Position numbers and translations under genes: made by a program. Below, piece after piece: positions 7,227 through 14,427 of a DNA stretch of 14,501 nt. The first letter of the stretch is position 1; each line of letters opens with the position of its first letter. The stretch covers positions 1 to 14,501 of the forward strand of contig DQIA01000110.1 in assembly GCA_003525905.1 (NCBI GenBank), in the 5' to 3' direction. The stretch is from Clostridiales bacterium. Lineage in GTDB: Bacteria; Bacillota; Clostridia; Oscillospirales; Oscillospiraceae. The notes under the pieces are model-generated. The model was not told the origin of the DNA. It searched no databases and was given only the letters and a program-made list of their open reading frames with translations.

Positions 7227-8264
7227 ATGACCAGACAGATCAATGCGGGCGGCGTGCGCATCGGCGGCGGCGCGCCGGTCTCGATCCAGTCCATGCTGAA
7301 CACCGCCACAACGGACGTGGAGGGCAGCCTTGCCCAGATCGCCGCGCTCAAGGCGGCCGGGTGTGAGCTGGCGCGCCTTGCCGTGCCGGATCAGGCTGCG
7401 GCAAAGGGCTTTGCCGCCATTGCGGCCCGGTCTCCGCTGCCGCTCGTGGCGGATATCCACTTTGACTATCGCCTTGCCATCGCCGCGGCGGAGGGCGGTG
7501 CGGCCAAGATCCGCATCAACCCCGGCAACATCGGCGGCGAGGCCCATGTGCGCGCCGTGGCAGACTGCTGCCGCGCCCACCATATCCCCATTCGCATCGG
7601 CGTGAACGGCGGCAGCCTCGAGAAGAGCCTGCTGGAAAAATACGGCCATCCCACGCCGGAGGCGCTGGTCGAAAGCGCGTTTTCCCACATCCGGATGCTC
7701 GAGGACGTCGGCTTCGGCGATATCTGCGTTTCCATGAAGTCCAGCAATGTGCCGCTCATGATGCAGGCATACCGCCTGATGCACGAGCGCAGCGACTATC
7801 CTCTGCACGTCGGCGTGACGGAGACCGGCACGGAATATATGGGCACCATCAAGTCCGCCATGGGCATCGGCGGTCTGCTGTGCCTCGGCATCGGCGATAC
7901 GATCCGCGTCTCCCTGACGGCGGACCCCGTGCGCGAGGTCGTGGCGGCCAAGGCGATCCTCAAGGCGGCCGGCCTGCGGAAGCAGGGCGTGAATCTCATC
8001 TCCTGCCCGACGTGCGGCCGCACGAAGATCGACCTCATCGGCCTTGCCAACCGCGTGCAGGAGGCCCTGCAGGACTGTGACAAGGAGCTGACGGTCGCCG
8101 TCATGGGCTGTGTTGTCAACGGGCCTGGCGAGGCGCGCGAGGCGGACATTGGCATCGCGGGCGGCGACGGCTGCGGCGTGCTGTTCGTGCACGGTGAGCT
8201 GAAGGAAAAGCTGCCCTATGACGAGCTGCTTCCTGCCCTGCTGCGATACATTGACGCAATGTAA
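7227..8264 (+). CDS. ispG: 4-hydroxy-3-methylbut-2-enyl diphosphate synthase (IspG/GcpE)
   Basis: Iron-sulfur enzyme of the MEP pathway that reductively converts MEcPP to HMBPP, the penultimate route step to IPP and DMAPP. The product has 345 residues, typical of the single-module bacterial form. The N-terminal TIM-barrel half shows VADIHFDYRLA and KIRINPGNIG. The C-terminal half has the [4Fe-4S] ligands C260 and C263 (SCPTCGRTKIDL) and C295 (MGCVVNGPGEA), with E302 in the position of the known fourth ligand. The same frame is open upstream inside rseP, but GAGGAGG at 7214-7220 and family alignment place the start at 7227. It is the last gene of the operon and is followed by a strong terminator. 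Confidence 0.96.
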   Translation: MTRQINAGGVRIGGGAPVSIQSMLNTATTDVEGSLAQIAALKAAGCELARLAVPDQAAAKGFAAIAARSPLPLVADIHFDYRLAIAAAEGGAAKIRINPGNIGGEAHVRAVADCCRAHHIPIRIGVNGGSLEKSLLEKYGHPTPEALVESAFSHIRMLEDVGFGDICVSMKSSNVPLMMQAYRLMHERSDYPLHVGVTETGTEYMGTIKSAMGIGGLLCLGIGDTIRVSLTADPVREVVAAKAILKAAGLRKQGVNLISCPTCGRTKIDLIGLANRVQEALQDCDKELTVAVMGCVVNGPGEAREADIGIAGGDGCGVLFVHGELKEKLPYDELLPALLRYIDAM

Positions 8265-8280
8265 TATCTGCAAAATCCAT

Positions 8281-8317
8281 GGCCCCCACCCGGCATCACC
8301 GGGTGGGGGCCTTTTTT
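8281..8317 (+). terminator. Rho-independent terminator of the pyrH-ispG operon
   Basis: A perfect 13-bp GC-rich stem (8281-8293 GGCCCCCACCCGG with 8299-8311), loop CATCA, is followed directly by six T (8312-8317). It begins 16 nt after the ispG stop and separates the operon from polC, which is often co-transcribed with these genes elsewhere. Confidence 0.93.
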
Positions 8318-8332
8318 CCCCATCACGAAGGC

Positions 8333-8361
8333 TTGCGCATTGCGCCGAAAACAGGTATAAT
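8333..8361 (+). promoter_or_regulatory. Probable promoter for polC
   Basis: A perfect TATAAT -10 box at 8356-8361 is preceded after 17 bp by TTGCGC (8333-8338), a weaker -35 box (three of six consensus bases). Transcription starting near 8368 would give a leader of about 230 nt that contains the whole palindromic element at 8387-8571. It is placed just after the operon terminator, as expected for an independent unit. Confidence 0.6.
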
Positions 8362-8386
8362 TGGAGAAAAAGACAAGAGAACAGAC

Positions 8387-8571
8387 TGTCAAAAAACTGC
8401 CAAGCCAAAAGTATCGGAGGGAAGAAAAGAGTGAAAGGAAACCGTCAGGGTTTCCTTTCGCGTCAAATAACCCGCCGCAGCGGCAGAATTGCAAAATAGG
8501 ATATATACAAAAATTTATTTTGCAATTCTGAAAGCAGCTTGGCGAAAAAGCCCGATGGGACTTTTTTGACA
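8387..8571 (+). repeat. 185-bp nested palindromic element (family A) in the polC leader
   Basis: The element is bounded by a 10-bp inverted repeat, TGTCAAAAAA at 8387-8396 and its complement at 8562-8571. Inside lie a 7-bp pair GCCAAGC/GCTTGGC (8399-8405 and 8537-8543), a 13-bp hairpin (8431-8443 with 8449-8461, loop GTCAG), and a perfect 14-bp pair AGAATTGCAAAATA (8485-8498) with 8516-8529. A diverged copy in the opposite orientation covers 1-117. No open frame of note is present. It fits a miniature inverted-repeat element without coding capacity, but its position between promoter and start codon means it would be transcribed and could influence polC expression. The 8265-8597 gap holds only the terminator, promoter and this element. 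Confidence 0.8.
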
Positions 8572-8597
8572 AGCTGAGAGAGGAAGAGCATCACATC

Positions 8598-11500
8598 ATG
8601 GCAGTTCCGTTTTTGAAGATGTTTTTGGAATATGAACCGGATGAGCCGCAGCGCGCCGCACTGGAGCAGGCAAGCATCGTCCATGCCGAAATCGACCGCG
8701 AGGCGCGGTCCGTTCTGCTCCTTCTGGAGCTGCCGCGCTATGTCCCGGAATCCGTGCTGAACACGGCGGCTTCGGAGCTGAGTAAGCTCTACGGCATGCG
8801 CCGCGTCCGCTTTGAGCCGCATTATCCGCCGGAGGCGCTGGCCGAGTTCGACGGGCAGGAGCTGACGCGCGCGCTCATCGACGCCTATTCTCCCGCGGCG
8901 GCCATTCTGGCCGGTTGCAAATGGTCGTTTGCGGGGGAGCGGGCCGAGCTTTACCTGCGCGCCAACGGCCGCGACCAGCTCACACCGCATCTTCCGGCTG
9001 CAGAGCGGCTCCTGACTGAGCGCTTCGGCGTCCGCATGGGCATCGACGTGATCTCGAACCACGAGCCGGTGGGGGAGGAGCTGTTTGCCGAGACGGAGAA
9101 AATGCGCCTTGCCGCGCTGCGCGATGTGCCGGTCCCCTCTGCTCCGGCGGGAAAGCCGCAGGGCGGAAAGGACGCGAAGCCTGCCGCACCGTCGCAGACG
9201 ATCTATGGCAAGCCGTTCCACGGGAACGTCACGCCCATGCGCGAGCTGTCGCAGGACAGCGACGTCGGCCGCGTCATTGTCGAGGGCCGCGTGTTCGCCG
9301 TGAACCACAAGGAACTCAAGAAGCGCAATGCGTGGGTCGTGAATTTCGACATGACGGACTACACCGGCTCCATCCGCGTGAACCGCTTTATGGAAGCCGA
9401 TCAGGCAAAGCCACTCATCGACGCCATCCAGAAGCCCGGCAAGTGGCTGCGCGTGCAGGGCTTCATCAGCTTCAGCCGGTTTGAAAACGACATCGTGCTC
9501 GAGCCGCTGGCCGTGCAGGCCGCAGAGGCGCCAGTCCGCGTGGATACCGCGCCGGAAAAGCGCGTGGAGCTGCACCTTCACACGACAATGTCCATGATGG
9601 ACGCCCTGACAAAGACGGGCGAGGCCGTCGCCACGGCTGCCCGCTGGGGCCACCGCGCCATTGCCATCACGGACCACGGCGTTGCCTCGTCGTTCCCGGC
9701 TGCCCTGAATGCCTCGAAGAACAAGGTGGCGGGGACGGATCAGAACATCAAGATCCTCTATGGCTGCGAGGGCTATTATGTCAATGACGTGGACGACCGC
9801 ATCTCCGTCCACGGTACGGCGAATCTGCCGCTGGACGGCGAGTTCGTCGCCTTCGACCTTGAGACCACGGGCCTTTCGGCTCAGCACGACGAGATCACGG
9901 AGATCGGCGCCGTTATCCTGCGCGACGGGCAGGTCGTCGATACGTTCCAGGCCTTCGTGAACCCCGGCCGCTCCATCCCGCAGAAAATCGTCGACCTTAC
10001 GGGCATCACGGACGCCATGGTGGCGGATGCACCGCCCATTTCTCAGGTGCTGCCGGAATTTCTGGCCTTCTGCGGCGGGCGCGTGCTGTGTGCGCATAAT
10101 GCCGATTTCGATGTCGGCTTCCTGACGGCGGCGGCCGAGCGGCTCGGTCTGCCGTTCGATCCGACGTATCTCGATACGCTCATCTTTGCACAGAATCTGA
10201 TGCCGCAGCTGACGAATCACAAGCTCGATACCGTGGCCAATGCGCTCAGCCTGCCGGATTTCAACCATCACCGTGCCTCGGACGATGCGCTGACGTGCGG
10301 CTACCTCTACCTGCGCTTTGCCAAAATGCTGCAGGAGCGCGGCCTGCACGACATTCAGGATATCAATGCGGACATGCTCTCCCTGCGTGCCGGAAGCCGC
10401 ATCACGAACCGCCACGCCCGCCACATCCTGCTGTTTGCCAAGAATCAGATGGGCCTGCGTAATCTGTATCGCCTGATCTCGGATTCCAATCTGAAATATT
10501 TTAAGCGCACGCCGCGCATCCCAAAGTCAGAGCTTATCCGATTCCGTGAGGGTCTCATTATCGGATCGGCCTGCGAGGCAGGCGAGCTGTTCCAGGCCAT
10601 CGTGGCCCATAAAAGTCACGCGGAGCTCAAACGCATCGCTTCGTTCTACGATTTCCTTGAGATCCAGCCTCTGAGCAACAACCGCTTCATGCTGGCCAAG
10701 GGTATCGCGGAGAGCGACGAGGAGCTGCGCGAGTTCAACCGCACCGTTGTCCGGCTGGGCGAGGAGCTGGGAAAGCCCGTCTGCGCGACGGGAGACGTCC
10801 ACTTCCTGAACCCGGAGGATGAGATCTATCGCCGGATCCTGCTGGCCACGAAGGGCTTTGAGGATTGTGACCGCGAAAATCCGCTCTATTTCCGTACGAC
10901 GGACGAGATGCTCGAGGAATTCTCCTACCTGGGCCCGGAAAAGGCCTATGAGGTCGTTGTGAAGAACCCGAACCACATCGCCGACATGTGCGAAACCGTC
11001 CGCCCCGTACCGCATAACCTGTTTGCGCCGAAGATCAAGAACTCCGTCGAGGACCTGAAATCGCTGGTCTACGGCAAGCTGCACCGCCTGTACGGCGATA
11101 ATCCGCCCGAGATCGTTACGAAACGTGTTGAGACCGAGCTGGGAGACATTATCAACTGCCATTACGACGTCATTTACATGTCTGCGCAGAAGCTCGTACA
11201 GAATTCCCTGGAGCACGGCTACCTCGTCGGATCCCGCGGCTCCGTTGGCTCGTCGCTCGTGGCCTTCATGTCCGGCATCACCGAGGTCAACTCGCTGCCG
11301 CCGCATTATCGCTGCCCGGAATGCAAATACTGCACCTTCGATGTTCCGGATGGCATCAACTGCGGGGCCGACTTGCCGGATGCCGTCTGCCCGCAGTGCG
11401 GCGCGAAGCTCGATAAGGACGGCTTCAACATCCCGTTTGAGACGTTCCTCGGCTTCGGCGGTGACAAGGTCCCGGATATCGACCTGAACTTTTCAGGCGA

Positions 11501-12914
11501 ATACCAGTCACGCGCCCATCAGTACTGTATCGAAATGTTCGGCGCGAGCCATGTGTTCCGTGCGGGCACGATCGGTGCGGTCGCAGAGAAAACGGCCTAC
11601 GGTTATGTGAAAAAATATCTGGCCGAGCGAAACCTGACCGTCAGCCGCGCGGAGGAGAACCGTCTTGCAGCGGGCTGCGTCGATGTGCGCCGCACGACGG
11701 GCCAGCACCCAGGCGGCCTTGTCGTCATCCCGCAGGAGAATGAGATCTGGGATTTCTGCCCGGTGCAGCACCCTGCCGACGACATCCATACCGATATCAT
11801 CACGACGCATTTTGAATATCACTCCATGGAGGAAAACCTTCTGAAGCTCGATATGCTTGGACATGATGACCCGACGATGATCCGCATGATGGAGGATATG
11901 ACGGGAGTCGACGCCCAGAAGATCCCGCTCGATGACAAGGACACGATGTCCATCTTCGTTTCAAGCAAGGTGCTCGGCTATGAGCATGACAAGATCCTGA
12001 CGGAGGTCGGCACAGTCGGCATTCCGGAATTCGGCACGATCTTCACCCGCGGGATGCTCATGGACACCAAGCCGACGCAGTTCGACACGCTCATCCGCCT
12101 TTCCGGCTTCTCCCACGGCACGGATGTTTGGCTCGGCAACGCGAAGGACCTGATCCTGAGCGGCACGGCCTCTGTCAATCAGGCCATCGGCTGCCGCGAC
12201 GATATCATGCTCTATCTCATCAAGTGCGGTCTGCCGGAGAAGCGTGCCTTCAAATTCATGGAGTCCGTCCGAAAGGGCGCGATCCACAAGGGCAAGGCGT
12301 GGCCGGAGGGCATCGTGGAGGAGATGCGCGAGCATCAGGTGCCGGAATGGTACATCGAATCCTGCAAAAAGATCAAATACCTCTTCCCGAAGGCGCACGC
12401 TGCGGCCTATGTCATGATGGCCTTCCGCATCGCGTGGTTCAAGGTACATCACCCGCTGGCGTTTTATGCGGCCTATTTCTACCGCCGCAGTCAGAAGGAC
12501 GGCTTCGACGCCGTGATGATGACACATGGCATCGAGACTGTGAAGGAGCACATCAAGCGCATCAACGCCGATCCGGATCATTCTGACAAGGAAGAAGATT
12601 TGCTGACGACGCTCGAAGTCTGCTATGAATTCTATCTGCGCGGATTCACGTTTGACAATATTGACCTTTACGCATCGCATGCCACAAAATTCCTCATCCG
12701 GGACGGCAGGCTCCTCCCGCCGTTCGTTTCTGTTTCCGGCCTCGGCGAGTCTGCTGCCTGGGACATCATGGAGGGCCGCGAGGGCAAGCACTTCGTCTCC
12801 ATTGAGGAATTCTCTGCAGCCTGTCCCAAGGTGTCCAAGACCCATATCGAGAACCTGAAGCAGGCGGGCGCGTTCGGCGACCTGCCGGATACGAGCCAGA
12901 TCACCCTTTTTTAA
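8598..12914 (+). CDS. polC: DNA polymerase III alpha subunit, PolC type
   Basis: Replicative polymerase of low-GC-type Gram-positive bacteria, with built-in proofreading. It has 1438 residues, matching the family. In order: a PolC N-terminal region (1-200), an OB-fold (about 222-305), a PHP domain (from about 322, HLH at 326-328 and TDHG at 358-361) interrupted by a DEDDh 3'-5' exonuclease (about 415-580: DLETTG with D420 and E422, HNADFD with D503, H558 and D563), then the polymerase. The zinc knuckle has C906, C909, C931 and C934. Catalytic aspartates lie in VPDIDLNFSGEYQ (D960, D962), with D1085 in LLKLDMLGHDDP. Later blocks include QHPGGLVVIP and FPKAHAAAYVMMAFRIAWFK. The start ATG has AGGAAG at 8581-8586. 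The frame is intact; the stop TAA directly abuts a foldback repeat, and no normal terminator was seen. Confidence 0.97.
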   Translation: MAVPFLKMFLEYEPDEPQRAALEQASIVHAEIDREARSVLLLLELPRYVPESVLNTAASELSKLYGMRRVRFEPHYPPEALAEFDGQELTRALIDAYSPAAAILAGCKWSFAGERAELYLRANGRDQLTPHLPAAERLLTERFGVRMGIDVISNHEPVGEELFAETEKMRLAALRDVPVPSAPAGKPQGGKDAKPAAPSQTIYGKPFHGNVTPMRELSQDSDVGRVIVEGRVFAVNHKELKKRNAWVVNFDMTDYTGSIRVNRFMEADQAKPLIDAIQKPGKWLRVQGFISFSRFENDIVLEPLAVQAAEAPVRVDTAPEKRVELHLHTTMSMMDALTKTGEAVATAARWGHRAIAITDHGVASSFPAALNASKNKVAGTDQNIKILYGCEGYYVNDVDDRISVHGTANLPLDGEFVAFDLETTGLSAQHDEITEIGAVILRDGQVVDTFQAFVNPGRSIPQKIVDLTGITDAMVADAPPISQVLPEFLAFCGGRVLCAHNADFDVGFLTAAAERLGLPFDPTYLDTLIFAQNLMPQLTNHKLDTVANALSLPDFNHHRASDDALTCGYLYLRFAKMLQERGLHDIQDINADMLSLRAGSRITNRHARHILLFAKNQMGLRNLYRLISDSNLKYFKRTPRIPKSELIRFREGLIIGSACEAGELFQAIVAHKSHAELKRIASFYDFLEIQPLSNNRFMLAKGIAESDEELREFNRTVVRLGEELGKPVCATGDVHFLNPEDEIYRRILLATKGFEDCDRENPLYFRTTDEMLEEFSYLGPEKAYEVVVKNPNHIADMCETVRPVPHNLFAPKIKNSVEDLKSLVYGKLHRLYGDNPPEIVTKRVETELGDIINCHYDVIYMSAQKLVQNSLEHGYLVGSRGSVGSSLVAFMSGITEVNSLPPHYRCPECKYCTFDVPDGINCGADLPDAVCPQCGAKLDKDGFNIPFETFLGFGGDKVPDIDLNFSGEYQSRAHQYCIEMFGASHVFRAGTIGAVAEKTAYGYVKKYLAERNLTVSRAEENRLAAGCVDVRRTTGQHPGGLVVIPQENEIWDFCPVQHPADDIHTDIITTHFEYHSMEENLLKLDMLGHDDPTMIRMMEDMTGVDAQKIPLDDKDTMSIFVSSKVLGYEHDKILTEVGTVGIPEFGTIFTRGMLMDTKPTQFDTLIRLSGFSHGTDVWLGNAKDLILSGTASVNQAIGCRDDIMLYLIKCGLPEKRAFKFMESVRKGAIHKGKAWPEGIVEEMREHQVPEWYIESCKKIKYLFPKAHAAAYVMMAFRIAWFKVHHPLAFYAAYFYRRSQKDGFDAVMMTHGIETVKEHIKRINADPDHSDKEEDLLTTLEVCYEFYLRGFTFDNIDLYASHATKFLIRDGRLLPPFVSVSGLGESAAWDIMEGREGKHFVSIEEFSAACPKVSKTHIENLKQAGAFGDLPDTSQITLF

Positions 12915-13131
12915 GGAAACTCTGAATCAATCATCTGCGGCGGATGCCAGATCTTTTTCGTCAATCCATCGGTATGAAAAACTTGAAATATTGCGCAGCC
13001 GTTGGCGGCTTTGCCGCCTTACGGATGCGGCATGCCCCTTGCGGGTACACAAAGTATTCCTGCGTTTTCCATACCTCGCCTTGCCAAAAAATCTCGCGCC
13101 ATCCGCTCTTGCTGATTGAATCAGAGCTTCC
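12915..13131. repeat. 217-bp foldback (MITE-like) element after polC
   Basis: The ends are inverted repeats: GGAAACTCTGAATCAATCA (12915-12933) pairs with 13113-13131 at 17 of 19 positions. Similarity continues inward with gaps (GCGGATG, AGAT plus T-run, GGTATG plus AAAAC), so most of the element can fold on itself. The tip holds a GGCGGC-TTT-GCCGCC hairpin (13004-13018). It starts at the first base after the polC stop. No convincing target-site duplication was found. A small plus-strand frame (12974-13135) lies within it but probably reflects the repeat rather than a gene. It differs in sequence from the family A elements. It may double as the polC transcription terminator. Confidence 0.75.
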
Positions 13132-13184
13132 CTGAGCATGCGTTCGCGATCGGTGAATTGCGTTCGGCACGCCGCGGAAAGAGG

Positions 13185-13213
13185 TTGCCATTTTCACCAA
13201 AGCCTGTTATAAT
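13185..13213 (+). promoter_or_regulatory. Strong promoter for the udp-like gene
   Basis: TTGCCA (13185-13190), a 17-bp spacer and TATAAT (13208-13213) with an extended -10 TG at 13205-13206 make the best-matching promoter in the window. Transcription would start near 13220, leaving a leader of about 65 nt that contains the hairpin at 13238-13260 and the ribosome binding site AAGGGAG (13269-13275). Confidence 0.8.
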
Positions 13214-13237
13214 AACTCAACACGAAACTACTAAACT

Positions 13238-13260
13238 GCAGCACCGCTGTGTAGTGCTGC
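13238..13260 (+). promoter_or_regulatory. Small inverted repeat in the udp-like leader
   Basis: GCAGCAC (13238-13244) and GTGCTGC (13254-13260) form a 7-bp stem with a 9-nt loop, 25 nt before the udp-like start codon and just downstream of the promoter. It could be a regulator's operator or an mRNA hairpin. There is no other support for a role. Confidence 0.35.
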
Positions 13261-13284
13261 CAAAAAAGAAGGGAGCTTTTCTCC

Positions 13285-14052
13285 ATGCAGAAGCTTGATA
13301 AGCAGTTCCATATCCATTGTGTCGAAGGCGATGTTGGCCGCTATTGCCTGCTGCCCGGCGATCCGGGCCGCTGCGAGTCCATCGCAAAGCTGTTCGACAA
13401 TCCTGTGCATGTTGCCCAGAATCGTGAGTATAATATCTACACCGGCACGCTCCTCGGCGAGAAGGTCAGCGTCTGCTCCACCGGCATCGGCGGCCCGTCC
13501 GCTTCCATCGCCATGGAGGAGCTGCACAACATCGGTGCGGACACGTTCATCCGCGTCGGTACCTGCGGCGGCATCAACCTGAAGGTCCAGTCCGGCGATA
13601 TCGTCGTTGCGACGGGAGCCATCCGCTTTGAGCACACGTCTCAGGAATATGCGCCGCTCGAGTATCCGGCCGTTGCCAACCTTGATGTGACCAATGCCCT
13701 GCGTCAGGCTTCGCTCGCCATGGGCAAGCAGACGCACGTCGGTGTCGTGCAGTGTAAGGATGCATTCTACGGCCAGCACAGCCCGGCGAAGATGCCCGTC
13801 TCCTATGAGCTGCTGCAGAAATGGGAAGCCTGGAAGCGCCTCGGCGTTCTGGCAAGTGAGATGGAGTCCGCCGCGCTGTTCGTCGTGGCAGATGCGCTGG
13901 GCTGCCGCTGCGGTTCCTGCTTCCATGTCATCTGGAATCAGGAGCGCGAGGCTGCCGGTCTCGACCAGAACATGAGCGAGGACACGAGCGCCGCCGTCCG
14001 CGTCGGCGTCGAGGCCATGAAGCTCCTCATCGCGCAGGATCTGGCAAAATAA
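13285..14052 (+). CDS. udp: Uridine phosphorylase-like nucleoside phosphorylase
   Basis: Cytoplasmic NP-I family phosphorylase that would split uridine with phosphate to uracil and ribose 1-phosphate in pyrimidine salvage. It has 255 residues. Matches to the Udp family run the whole length: LPGDPGR (23-29), the NREY arginine R47, [17 protein letters not shown] (64-80), FIRVGTCGG (88-96) with phosphate-binding R90 and T93, and SEMESAAL (191-198) for ribose contact. The uracil-recognition loop is unusual: it reads [11 protein letters not shown] (161-171). The glutamine of the E. coli pair Q166/R168 is present as Q164, but the arginine position holds Ser166, with K169 nearby. The phosphorylase fold is secure; strict uridine specificity is not, and a purine substrate is less likely but not excluded. 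The gene has its own promoter and a clear ribosome binding site. Confidence 0.88.
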   Translation: MQKLDKQFHIHCVEGDVGRYCLLPGDPGRCESIAKLFDNPVHVAQNREYNIYTGTLLGEKVSVCSTGIGGPSASIAMEELHNIGADTFIRVGTCGGINLKVQSGDIVVATGAIRFEHTSQEYAPLEYPAVANLDVTNALRQASLAMGKQTHVGVVQCKDAFYGQHSPAKMPVSYELLQKWEAWKRLGVLASEMESAALFVVADALGCRCGSCFHVIWNQEREAAGLDQNMSEDTSAAVRVGVEAMKLLIAQDLAK

Positions 14053-14115
14053 TCGTTCCCGCTGCGGAACAAATGCAGAGAAGACCCGTCTAATGAGCAT
14101 CAGGGGGTGAAGACC

Positions 14116-14370
14116 ATGGGAAAATATTGGTGGGTGACATGGATCAAGGTCCTTGCACTCACGGCGGTTTTCGCCGTTGTCATCGTGCTGGGCTATCGGC
14201 AGGTGAAAAAGAGCGTCGCGGATTATCTGGTCGACGCACCGGCAGATGCCAAGCTGACGGACAAGCTGAATCTGGAGGACATGGTGTTTGACTACGCCGG
14301 AGAATTTGTGGACCGCATGATGGAGGAATCCGAGCAGATCCGCAATGCCATCACCGAGCCGCTGGCCTGA
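14116..14370 (+). CDS. Small single-pass membrane protein, function unknown
   Basis: I do not recognise this family. The 84-residue product starts with a Trp-rich stretch MGKYWWVTWIK, then one hydrophobic segment (about residues 10-28), a basic RQVKK stop-transfer, and an acidic helix-prone tail of about 50 residues. The positively charged flank suggests the orientation needs testing; no cleavage site for a signal peptide is obvious. ATG at 14116 is preferred because AGGGGG (14102-14107) lies about 8 nt upstream; a GTG at 14107 would overlap that site. It begins 63 nt after the udp-like gene with no terminator between, so the two are probably co-transcribed, and a terminator follows. Codon use resembles the neighbours. 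Confidence 0.7.
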   Translation: MGKYWWVTWIKVLALTAVFAVVIVLGYRQVKKSVADYLVDAPADAKLTDKLNLEDMVFDYAGEFVDRMMEESEQIRNAITEPLA

Positions 14371-14390
14371 CATCCTTATAAAAGCTACCT

Positions 14391-14424
14391 GCTCCGGGGA
14401 CGCGACAGCGCTCCCGGAGCTTTT
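14391..14424 (+). terminator. Rho-independent terminator after the small membrane protein gene
   Basis: An outer 8-bp stem GCTCCGGG (14391-14398) with 14413-14420 extends through a wobble and a mismatch to an inner CGC/GCG pair, and is followed by TTTT (14421-14424). The T-tract is short, but the stem is strong and the position 20 nt after the stop fits. Confidence 0.75.
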
Positions 14425-14427
14425 GAA

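Noticed and set aside
6987..8408. Minus-strand open frame of about 470 codons opposite rseP and ispG
   Set aside because: It crosses the ispG terminator and the polC promoter and is antisense to conserved genes, so it is a GC-driven shadow.
8265..8597. Possible riboswitch or CRISPR-like array upstream of polC
   Set aside because: The repeats are inverted, not direct with even spacers, and no known riboswitch core could be recognised; the structure is explained by the nested palindromic element.
8463..10424. Long minus-strand open frame of about 650 codons opposite polC
   Set aside because: Antisense shadow of polC. It runs through the family A repeat, has no recognisable domain and no ribosome binding site that stands out.
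12927..13139. Minus-strand open frame of about 70 codons in the polC-udp gap
   Set aside because: It lies wholly within the foldback element and crosses its terminal inverted repeat, so the open frame is explained by the repeat.
14053..14115. GTTCC/GGAAC inverted repeat after the udp-like gene, considered as a terminator
   Set aside because: Only 5 bp of stem and no T-tract; co-transcription with the next gene is more likely.
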